The notes under the pieces are model-generated. The model did not search any database and had not been told where the DNA came from. It saw only the letters and a program-made list of their open reading frames with translations. Positions 1 to 6,808 of a stretch of DNA of 7,687 nucleotides are shown piece after piece. A program made the translations under genes and the position numbers. How positions within the stretch are numbered: the stretch's first letter is position 1; each line of letters starts with the position of its first letter. This stretch comes from DATJPD01 sp036394195. GTDB taxonomy: Bacteria; Pseudomonadota; Alphaproteobacteria; CACIAM-22H2. Location: positions 1 to 7,687 of the forward strand of contig DASWFO010000167.1 in NCBI GenBank assembly GCA_036394195.1. Direction: 5' to 3'.

Positions 1-447
1 GAGCCGGCGGCCGATGTCGTGCGTCGCTTCACCGCCAACCCCGATCAGGAGCCGCCGCTGGCCGGGCTTCGCGCCGCGATCGACCGCTGCTTTGCCGGCG
101 AGACGCTCGAAGACATCCTGGGCGCCCTCGAGCGCGAGGGCGGGGCGTGGGCCGAGGAGATGCGCCAGACACTGCTGCAAAAATCGCCGCTCAGCCTGCG
201 GGTCACGTTGCGCGAGTTGCGCGAAGGAGCACGGCTCCCGTTCGAAGAATGCCTGCGCATGGAGTTTCGGCTGGTCCGACGCTTCATGAACGATCATGAT
301 TTCTTCGAGGGCATCCGGGCCTTGCTGGTCGACAAGGACAACGCGCCGAAATGGCGGCCGGCAACTCTCGCCGAAGCCAGGGCGGACAAAGTGGCGGCGT
401 ATTTCGCGCCGCTCGCCGACGAGCCTGAGCTGCAGTTTGACGATTAG
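1..447 (+). CDS. 3-hydroxyisobutyryl-CoA hydrolase, C-terminal part (5'-truncated by window)
   Basis: This is the last 148 codons of an enoyl-CoA hydratase/isomerase-fold protein of the HIBCH (ECH_2) type. The reading frame is open from base 1, so the gene begins outside the window; the GTG at 19 is internal. The visible part carries the family's C-terminal signatures: KSPLSLRVTLRELREG, then FEECLRMEFRLVRRF, then HDFFEGIRALLVDKD followed by APKWRP, and a closing YFAPL segment. The enzyme hydrolyses 3-hydroxyisobutyryl-CoA to 3-hydroxyisobutyrate and CoA in valine degradation, in the cytoplasm. The catalytic acidic residues lie in the missing N-terminal part and cannot be checked. The next gene, 11 bp downstream, encodes the enzyme for the product, which strongly supports this call over a generic enoyl-CoA hydratase. 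Confidence 0.88.
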   Translation, partial: EPAADVVRRFTANPDQEPPLAGLRAAIDRCFAGETLEDILGALEREGGAWAEEMRQTLLQKSPLSLRVTLRELREGARLPFEECLRMEFRLVRRFMNDHDFFEGIRALLVDKDNAPKWRPATLAEARADKVAAYFAPLADEPELQFDD

Positions 448-458
448 GGAGGAAGAAC

Positions 459-1349
459 ATGGCGACCATCGGCTTCATCGGTCTCGGCAACATGGGCGGC
501 CCGATGGCGCGCAACCTGCTCAAGGCAGGTCATAAGCTGCGCGCGTTCGACCTCGTGAAAGCCAATCTTGACCCGGTCGTCAGCGCCGGTGCCGCCGCGG
601 CGAAGGATGCCGCCGATGCCGCAGCCGGCGTCGACATCGTCATCACCATGCTGCCGGCCGGCGAGCATGTGCGCACGGTCTATACCGGCGAGGGCGGGGT
701 GATCGCAGCCGTGAGCAAGGGAGCGTTGCTGATCGATTCCTCGACGATCGACGTTGAAACGGCGCGCGCGGTGAGCGCCGCCGCGGCGAAGGTGGGACTC
801 GAGATGCTCGATGCTCCGGTGTCGGGCGGAGTTGCCGGTGCCGAAGCGGCGACGCTGACCTTCATGGTCGGCGGCCCGGCCGCGGCCTTCGAGCGCGGGC
901 AGCCGATCCTGCAGGCCATGGGCAAGACCATCGTCCATGCCGGGCCGGCCGGGAACGGGCAGGCGGCGAAGATCTGCAACAATATGATCCTCGGCGTGTC
1001 GATGATCGCCGTGGCGGAAGGATTTCTGCTGGCGGAAAAGCTCGGTCTCGACGCGCAGAAGCTGTTCGACATCAGCTCCAAATCGTCCGGCCAGTGCTGG
1101 TCGATGACGAATTATTGTCCGGTGCCCGGGCCGGTGCCGAATTCGCCGGCGAACCGCGGTTACAAGCCCGGCTTCACTACGGCGATGATGCTGAAGGACC
1201 TCGTGCTGGCGCAGCGCGCCGCCGCCGCGGTCGGCCTTGCGACTCCTATGGGAGCGCTGGCGCAAGCCATCCAGACACTAAACGCCCAAAGCGGCCGGGC
1301 GAACCTCGACTTCTCCAGCGTAATCAATGTCTTGAAAGGAAGTGCATAA
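459..1349 (+). CDS. mmsB: 3-hydroxyisobutyrate dehydrogenase
   Basis: This 296-residue protein has the usual family length. It oxidises 3-hydroxyisobutyrate to methylmalonate semialdehyde with NAD+, the step after the upstream hydrolase in valine catabolism. The N-terminal Rossmann fold shows the dinucleotide loop GLGNMGGPMA (residues 8-17). The substrate-binding motif DAPVSGG is at 118-124, and the catalytic lysine is K171 in GNGQAAKICNNM, with N175 on the same helix. K246 in MLKDL fits the conserved C-terminal lysine of beta-hydroxyacid dehydrogenases. The ATG at 459 has a strong GGAGGA ribosome binding site 5 nt upstream, at 448-453. The gene follows the hydrolase stop by 11 bp, so the two are almost certainly co-transcribed. 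Related enzymes such as tartronate semialdehyde reductase share the fold, but the neighbour and the NMGGPMA loop favour MmsB. Confidence 0.95.
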   Translation: MATIGFIGLGNMGGPMARNLLKAGHKLRAFDLVKANLDPVVSAGAAAAKDAADAAAGVDIVITMLPAGEHVRTVYTGEGGVIAAVSKGALLIDSSTIDVETARAVSAAAAKVGLEMLDAPVSGGVAGAEAATLTFMVGGPAAAFERGQPILQAMGKTIVHAGPAGNGQAAKICNNMILGVSMIAVAEGFLLAEKLGLDAQKLFDISSKSSGQCWSMTNYCPVPGPVPNSPANRGYKPGFTTAMMLKDLVLAQRAAAAVGLATPMGALAQAIQTLNAQSGRANLDFSSVINVLKGSA

Positions 1350-1364
1350 ACTTTAATTGTTTTT

Positions 1365-1394
1365 TCACTGGAATAAAGGCATGTTTATTAGTGA
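1365..1394. promoter_or_regulatory. Dyad upstream of the MarR gene, candidate autoregulatory operator
   Basis: In the AT-rich 65-bp spacer between mmsB and the MarR gene there is a perfect 6-bp inverted repeat, AATAAA (1372-1377) and TTTATT (1384-1389), separated by 6 bp. It is flanked by a second matching pair, TCACT (1365-1369) and AGTGA (1390-1394), with two extra G residues on the left side only. The whole dyad spans about 30 bp and is centred roughly 35 bp upstream of the ATG, a typical place for a dimeric repressor. MarR proteins commonly repress their own genes through such sites, so autoregulation is the natural inference. It does not look like a terminator: the stem is AT-only in its core and no T-run follows. 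Confidence 0.42.
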
Positions 1395-1414
1395 GTTAAC
1401 CGAAAGGATTGTCG

Positions 1415-1888
1415 ATGAAAGCGGCGTACCTTGAGGCTGTTGCGCTTGTCGAACGCCTTCACCGGCACTTTCTCGAAGTTGTCAAAATCGAGATGGACCG
1501 GTTGGGTATCCGCGACATTAACAACGTCCAGGCCCTCATCCTCTACAACATCGGTAACGAGGAATTGACGGTCGGTGAGCTCACCCAGCGCGGCTATTAT
1601 CTGGGGTCGAACGTCTCCTACAACCTGAAGAAGTTGATCGAGCAGGGCTACATCGCCCAGGCCCGGTCGCCGCACGACCGCCGGTCGGTGCGGATCAAGC
1701 TGACGCAGAAGGGCCTCGAACTCCATCGGCGCCTCGATGGTGTCTTCCAGCGCCATGCCGACGATCTCGGCCGCGGCCCGGTCAAGCTCGAAGAGCTCCA
1801 GGCCATGGACCAGACGCTGCGTCGCATCGAGCGCTTCTGGAACGCCGCCGTCGCCGAAGGCGGCATGACGGTCGCCGGCGCCGCTTAA
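1415..1888 (+). CDS. MarR-family winged-helix regulator (LdtR-like)
   Basis: This 157-residue cytoplasmic DNA-binding protein has MarR organisation. N-terminal dimerisation helices (about 4-48) are followed by a winged helix-turn-helix at about 51-100. The turn and recognition helix are in ELTQRGYYLGSNVSYNLKKL (55-74). The wing carries the diagnostic DRRSVRIKLT (88-97), and C-terminal dimerisation helices follow. The core GYYLGSNVSYNLKKL resembles from memory the LdtR group of Hyphomicrobiales MarR regulators, reported to control an L,D-transpeptidase gene. That subgroup assignment is from recall only. The ATG at 1415 is chosen because AAAGGA (1403-1408) lies 6 nt upstream; the TTG at 1409 would have no spacing. 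No obvious L,D-transpeptidase gene is in the window. A dyad just upstream suggests autoregulation. The gene is convergent with the exported-protein gene, 18 bp apart. Confidence 0.9.
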   Translation: MKAAYLEAVALVERLHRHFLEVVKIEMDRLGIRDINNVQALILYNIGNEELTVGELTQRGYYLGSNVSYNLKKLIEQGYIAQARSPHDRRSVRIKLTQKGLELHRRLDGVFQRHADDLGRGPVKLEELQAMDQTLRRIERFWNAAVAEGGMTVAGAA

Positions 1889-1902
1889 GGCAACGCCCGC
1901 GC

Positions 1903-1919
1903 GGCGCTAACGCGCCTTT
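1903..1919 (+). terminator. Possible weak terminator after the MarR gene
   Basis: A GC hairpin with arms GGCGC (1903-1907) and GCGCC (1912-1916) around a TAAC loop is followed by TTT. It sits 15 bp after the MarR stop and overlaps the stop codon of the convergent gene (1907-1909). The stem is only 5 bp and the T-tract is short, so this is a weak candidate. In the opposite direction no T-run follows. Confidence 0.3.
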
Positions 1920-2566
1920 CCCGCGCGAAATCCGTAAGTCGGCCGGCCAGTGGGGCCGGGCAGGAAGTCCGCGTCGATATCGACGGTCCGGCTGCACCCG
2001 GCGGCCGTCCATCGCTCGCTCCATTTGCCGCGAGCGTACTCGGCACGATCGGTGACCGTGCTGGCGATCACCTGGATCTTCCCTTGCGTGCACCCGAGCG
2101 CGCCGGGAGCGACCGTGTCGAGCGCCATCTGGCCAGCCTCCTCCTGGAGCTTGAGATCGGCCAGCGAATCGCCCGGGAACATCGGAAGCGGCACCACGCC
2201 TTCGCCTGGCCGGGCGACGAACCCCAGATTGCGGACAACCGGCTTGCCGCAGGCGGTCACGTCCCAGCTCTCCTGCCAGGCGGCATTGTTGGGTGCTGTG
2301 GCGGCACCCTCGAAGACGGGATCCTCGACCGGCTGCCACGACCGGCCCTTGACCGGTTTGACGTCCGTGCAGCCTGCCTGCAGCACCGCGGGTTCGAAGG
2401 CCGCGATCGCGGCGCCGACCGCCCGCAGATGCTCGGGGGTGCGGATGTATTCGCCCAGGCGCTGAACGTTCGCCGCCGGCGGTTTGCCTGGCACCGTCTG
2501 CGCCAGCGCGCCGCCTGCGGACGCGAGGGCCAGCCCAAGCCCGAGGATCGCAAGAGGCCAGCTCAC
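1907..2566 (-). CDS. Exported protein of unknown function with two W-x-E-x-W-x4-C modules
   Basis: I do not recognise this 219-residue protein. It begins with a clear Sec signal peptide: a hydrophobic stretch at about 4-20 ending in GGALA before Q23, with predicted cleavage near 22/23. The product is therefore probably periplasmic. The mature part has four cysteines (66, 106, 159, 191). They fall into two similar modules: a cysteine, then W-x-E-x-W-x4-C at 97-106, and the same spacing at 182-191, offset by exactly 85 residues. Each is followed by a stretch ending in a conserved phenylalanine. Disulfides C66-C106 and C159-C191 are plausible but inferred. The start is GTG at 2566, overlapping the gcdH stop as GTGA, which implies translational coupling to gcdH. 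Nothing in the sequence indicates an enzymatic role. It could be a lineage-specific envelope protein. Confidence 0.75.
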   Translation of the reverse strand: MSWPLAILGLGLALASAGGALAQTVPGKPPAANVQRLGEYIRTPEHLRAVGAAIAAFEPAVLQAGCTDVKPVKGRSWQPVEDPVFEGAATAPNNAAWQESWDVTACGKPVVRNLGFVARPGEGVVPLPMFPGDSLADLKLQEEAGQMALDTVAPGALGCTQGKIQVIASTVTDRAEYARGKWSERWTAAGCSRTVDIDADFLPGPTGRPTYGFRAGKAR

Positions 2567-3792
2567 GTCGAGGCGGCGGTGAACGCCTGGATGTCCGTCT
2601 GCGCGCGACCGAGGATCAGGGCGTGGATGTCATGCGTGCCCTCGTACGTGTTCACCGCCTCGAGGTTGAGCACGTGCCGGATGACGTGAAATTCGTCGGA
2701 CACCCCGTTGCCGCCGTGCATGTCGCGCGATACGCGCGCGATATCGAGGGCTTTACCCGCCGAATTCCGCTTCACGAGCGAGATCAGCTCGGGTGCGGCG
2801 CGGCCCTCGTCCTTCAGCCGGCCGACGCGCAGGCAGGCCTGCAGGCCGAGCGAAATCTCGGTCTGCATGTCGGCGAGTTTTTTCTGGATGAGCTGGTTGG
2901 CGGCCAGCGGGCGGCCGAACTGCTTGCGTTCGAGCGTGTACTGGCGGGCGCGGTGCCAGCAGAACTCCGCGGCGCCAAGCGCGCCCCAGGCGATGCCGTA
3001 GCGCGCGTTGTTGAGGCATCCGAACGGCCCGGCCAGGCCCTTGGCGTTCGGCAGCCGGTTCTCTTCCGGCACCTCGACATTGTCCATGACGATCTCGCCC
3101 GTCGTCGAGGCGCGCAGGCTGAACTTGCCCTCGATCTTCGGGGCCGACAGCCCCTTCATGCTTTTCTCGAGGATGAAGCCGCGGATCACGCCCTCGTCGT
3201 CCTTCGCCCAGACGACGAACACGTCGGCGATCGGCGAGTTGGTGATCCACATCTTGTTCCCGGTGAGCAGCCAGCCGCCCTGCACCTGCTTGGCGCGGGT
3301 CTTCATGCCGCCCGGGTCGGAGCCGTGATCAGGCTCCGTCAGGCCGAAGCAGCCGACCCATTCGGCCGTCGCGAGCTTGGGCAGGAACTTCTGACGCTGC
3401 GCTTCGCTGCCGTATGCATTGATCGGATGCATGACCAGCGACGACTGCACGCTGAGCGCCGAGCGGTAGCCGGAATCCACCCGTTCCACCTCGCGTGCGA
3501 TCAGCCCGTACGAGACATGGTTGGTCCCGGCGCAGCCATAGCCCTCGATGGTCGAACCGAGGAATCCGAGCTCGCCCATCTCGGTCAGGATGGCCCGGTC
3601 GAACTTCTCGTGCCGGAACGCCTCGAGCACGCGCGGCATCAGCTTGTCCTGGCAATAGGCGCGGGCGCTGTCGCGGATGAGCCGCTCCTCCTCGGTGAGC
3701 TGCTCCTCCAGCAGGAACGGATCTTCCCAGACGAATTTGGCGGCCGATGGCGGTTTCGCGGCGGGTGGGGCGGTGCGGGCGGGAGCGGCCAT
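2563..3792 (-). CDS. gcdH: Glutaryl-CoA dehydrogenase (acyl-CoA dehydrogenase family)
   Basis: This FAD enzyme oxidises and decarboxylates glutaryl-CoA to crotonyl-CoA, passing electrons to electron-transfer flavoprotein. It serves lysine, tryptophan or anaerobic aromatic breakdown. The 409 residues match mitochondrial GCDH closely over their whole length. Key segments are VERVDSGYRSALSVQSSLV, with the glutarate-specific arginine R110; CFGLTEPDHGSDP (148-160); the flavin-contact segment KMWITNSPIADVFVVWA (180-196); and NTYEGTHDIHALILGRA, with catalytic base E384. FSLRAS, NNARYGIAWG and RDMHGGNG are also near-identical to GCDH. The ATG at 3792 is preferred because GGAGG stands 5 nt upstream; an in-frame start at 3822 would add ten residues without a good ribosome site. 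It lies 61 bp after the RidA-like gene and overlaps the next gene by 4 bp. No electron-transfer flavoprotein or CoA-transferase gene is visible. Confidence 0.95.
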   Translation of the reverse strand: MAAPARTAPPAAKPPSAAKFVWEDPFLLEEQLTEEERLIRDSARAYCQDKLMPRVLEAFRHEKFDRAILTEMGELGFLGSTIEGYGCAGTNHVSYGLIAREVERVDSGYRSALSVQSSLVMHPINAYGSEAQRQKFLPKLATAEWVGCFGLTEPDHGSDPGGMKTRAKQVQGGWLLTGNKMWITNSPIADVFVVWAKDDEGVIRGFILEKSMKGLSAPKIEGKFSLRASTTGEIVMDNVEVPEENRLPNAKGLAGPFGCLNNARYGIAWGALGAAEFCWHRARQYTLERKQFGRPLAANQLIQKKLADMQTEISLGLQACLRVGRLKDEGRAAPELISLVKRNSAGKALDIARVSRDMHGGNGVSDEFHVIRHVLNLEAVNTYEGTHDIHALILGRAQTDIQAFTAAST

Positions 3793-3797
3793 TTGGG

Positions 3798-3802
3798 CCT
3801 CC
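3798..3802 (-). promoter_or_regulatory. Shine-Dalgarno site fixing the gcdH start
   Basis: On the minus strand GGAGG is followed by a 5-nt spacer and the ATG at 3792-3790. This decides the gcdH start in favour of the shorter, 409-residue protein. Confidence 0.6.
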
Positions 3803-3853
3803 GTGCATGAGGATCTGGTCACAAGGGTAGGGTCGGCGCGCCCGGAAATCCAG

Positions 3854-4246
3854 TCAGTCTGGCACGACCGCGGTCGCTTCGATTTCGACCTTGGCGCGGT
3901 CCTCGACGAGTGCGCGCACCTCGACGAGGCTCATGGCCGGATAATGCGGTCCGATGACCTCTTTATATGCCGCCCCAAGAGCCGGCAGCGACGCGAGATA
4001 TTCATGCTTGTCGGTCACGTACCAGGTCATGCGCACCAGATGCTCGGGCCTGGCGCCGCCCTCGGCCAGCACGGCCACGATGTTCTTCAGTGCCTGGCGG
4101 GTCTGTCCGACGAAGTCGTCGGCCGCAAAGGTCTCGTCGGCGGTCCAGCCGATCTGGCCGGCGACCACGACCAGCGTGCCGCGGGCGGCGATTCCGTTGG
4201 CGTAGCCTTTGGGCTTTTTCCACCCGGGGGGAAGCAGCGTTTTCAT
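3854..4246 (-). CDS. RidA-family (YjgF/YER057c/UK114) protein lacking the catalytic arginine
   Basis: This 130-residue protein has the full length of the family, which forms cytoplasmic trimers. Family features include LVVVAGQIGW near residues 25-34, the helix QTRQALKNIVAVLAEGGA (48-65), MTWYVTD (73-79) and the closing strand KVEIEATAVV (119-128). E. coli RidA uses Arg105, in the motif ARSCVEV, to bind the 2-iminoacid. The aligned residue here is M105 in PAMSLVEV. By established knowledge of the family, members without this arginine (the Rid4-7 type subgroups) lack classical enamine/imine deaminase activity, so the substrate is unknown. It should not be called RidA proper. E121 corresponds to the E. 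coli Glu120. It is followed by gcdH in the same direction and preceded by a large AT-rich dyad. A role alongside acyl-CoA or aromatic catabolism is inferred from context only. Confidence 0.92.
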   Translation of the reverse strand: MKTLLPPGWKKPKGYANGIAARGTLVVVAGQIGWTADETFAADDFVGQTRQALKNIVAVLAEGGARPEHLVRMTWYVTDKHEYLASLPALGAAYKEVIGPHYPAMSLVEVRALVEDRAKVEIEATAVVPD

Positions 4247-4276
4247 GGGTCCTGGGAGCCGATGGGCGGCCGAACG

Positions 4277-4305
4277 GAAAATATTTTAAGTCTAAAATAA
4301 TTTTC
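4277..4305. promoter_or_regulatory. AT-rich 29-bp inverted repeat upstream of the ridA-like gene, candidate operator/promoter
   Basis: Left arm GAAAATATTTTA (4277-4288), loop AGTC (4289-4292) and right arm TAAAATAATTTTC (4293-4305) form an almost perfect dyad; the only flaw is one extra A in the right arm. The left arm also contains a self-complementary 10-mer, AAAATATTTT. The site is nearly pure A/T in otherwise GC-rich DNA and ends 31 bp upstream of the ridA-like ATG. That suits control of the ridA-like/gcdH/exported-protein operon by a dimeric regulator such as a MarR or TetR protein. The regulator is unknown. The arms differ from the dyad in front of the MarR gene, so there is no direct evidence that this MarR binds here. 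Confidence 0.5.
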
Positions 4306-4323
4306 GGGCAAGCGCGGCCCGGG

Positions 4324-4749
4324 TCAGCCGCGGCGGGTCTGAAAGTCCGCCGGCATGGTGATTTCGATCATCTCGATGTCGCGCGAATGCCCGAGCTCGG
4401 TATGGCGGATGCCTGGCGGCTGGTAGACGCACGAGCCCTTGCGCAGTCGGACCCGGCCGACGCCCTCGTACTCGAACTCGATCCAACCCTTGAGCACATA
4501 CACCATCTGGAACCTGAGGCCATGATGGTGGCGCTCCGGCTTCGCGCCATGCCCGGCTCGGCCCCGGATCACGTGCGCCAGCACTTTGCCGCTTGTCGCC
4601 CGCGCGATGCCGAGATCCCGGTACTCGAAAAAAGCTCGAAGACCGGCGGCCCTGAAATCCCTGGGTCGGAGATGCGCGACGTGAAACCGGTCCGCGGCGC
4701 GACGCGCCCGGGGCGACACTGTCGATCGGGAAGAGCCGGACCGGGCCAT
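4324..4749 (-). CDS. Single-domain cupin protein
   Basis: This is a small beta-barrel protein of about 141 residues, probably cytoplasmic. It has both cupin motifs with exact spacing. Motif 1 is G68-x5-H74-x-H76-x4-Q81-x6-G88, with glutamine where the metal-ligand glutamate is usual. Motif 2 is G105-x5-P111-x-G113-x2-H116, with glycine in place of the final asparagine. Three histidine ligands remain, so metal binding is likely. The middle reads FQMVYVLKGWIEFEYEG, then QPPGIRHTEL. No substrate can be assigned; a dioxygenase, isomerase or small-molecule sensor is possible. The start is uncertain. ATG 4749 is chosen because GCAGG lies 7 nt upstream (4757-4761); ATG 4755 and a TTG at 4794 are alternatives, and the extra residues look non-conserved. 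The gene precedes the ridA-like gene by 77 bp on the same strand. Confidence 0.84.
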   Translation of the reverse strand: MARSGSSRSTVSPRARRAADRFHVAHLRPRDFRAAGLRAFFEYRDLGIARATSGKVLAHVIRGRAGHGAKPERHHHGLRFQMVYVLKGWIEFEYEGVGRVRLRKGSCVYQPPGIRHTELGHSRDIEMIEITMPADFQTRRG

Positions 4750-4945
4750 GACCATACCTGCCGCGATGGAGCTGAGCCGGCGACGATCTTGCAATCGAAC
4801 CGGCTGCCTTGCAAATGGGCAATCCGGGCCCGAATGATTAACGGATTATTTATGGCGACTGGCTAGAACTGCCCGCAACATCAACACCCACTCCGACGTC
4901 GAGACCATCTGCCGAGCACAGGGCCTGGAAGGAGCGAAGCCGACT

Positions 4946-6667
<1,722 letters not shown>

Positions 6668-6710
6668 TCGATGTCCCGGCCACAACATACGGTTGCAGTG
6701 AGCCGAAATC

Positions 6711-6737
6711 GTTAACCCGGCGAGGGCGTTGGTTAAC
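6711..6737. repeat. Inverted repeat GTTAACC...GGTTAAC between the kinase and pentapeptide genes
   Basis: GTTAACC (6711-6717) and GGTTAAC (6731-6737) are perfect inverted copies 13 bp apart. The right arm is part of the palindrome GGTTAACC (6731-6738), so GTTAACC also recurs as a direct repeat 21 bp apart, two helical turns. It lies just upstream of the candidate promoter for the pentapeptide gene. There is no T-run, so a terminator is unlikely; a protein-binding site is possible. Confidence 0.38.
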
Positions 6738-6740
6738 CGC

Positions 6741-6770
6741 TTGTCAAGAAAGCCGCTCTAGAACTATCTC
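6741..6770 (+). promoter_or_regulatory. Candidate sigma-70 promoter for the pentapeptide-repeat gene
   Basis: TTGTCA (6741-6746) resembles a -35 box and TATCTC (6765-6770) a loose -10 box, with an 18-bp spacer. Transcription would begin near 6777, about 30 nt before the GTG. The -10 match is poor, so this is tentative. The short palindrome CTTGTCAAG (6740-6748) overlaps the -35 box. Confidence 0.33.
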
Positions 6771-6776
6771 GGCATG

Positions 6777-6801
6777 CGCCGACCCTTCGGCGTCCGGGGA
6801 G
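6777..6801 (+). promoter_or_regulatory. Leader hairpin and ribosome binding site of the pentapeptide-repeat gene
   Basis: A 6-bp hairpin, CGCCGA (6777-6782) and TCGGCG (6787-6792) with a CCCT loop, stands just before the Shine-Dalgarno site GGGGAG (6796-6801). The site is 7 nt from the GTG at 6809 and fixes that start. The hairpin may stabilise the leader or influence translation; this is inference. Confidence 0.4.
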
Positions 6802-6808
6802 CTCTTTG

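Noticed and set aside
444..1265. Minus-strand open frame (273 codons) opposite mmsB
   Set aside because: Shadow of mmsB; low-complexity Arg/His/Gly-rich translation without a fold signature.
2623..3810. Plus-strand open frame (395 codons) opposite gcdH
   Set aside because: GcdH matches its family over the full length, so the antisense frame is a codon-bias shadow.
4305..4321. Hairpin CGGGC...GCCCG after the cupin stop as a terminator
   Set aside because: The stem is 5 bp with a 7-nt loop, and in the direction of transcription it is followed by AAAATTATTTT, not a T-run; too weak to call.
4809..4838. TTGCAA and AATGAT with 18-bp spacing as a promoter for the kinase gene
   Set aside because: Each box matches the consensus at only four of six bases and the site is over 100 bp from the start; chance matches of this quality are common.
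3967..4866. Plus-strand open frame (299 codons) across the ridA-like and cupin genes
   Set aside because: It spans two well-supported minus-strand genes and their spacer; the translation is Arg/Pro-rich without motifs.
6711..6737. GTTAACC/GGTTAAC hairpin as the kinase-gene terminator
   Set aside because: No T-tract follows and the stem is half A/T; a binding site is the better reading.
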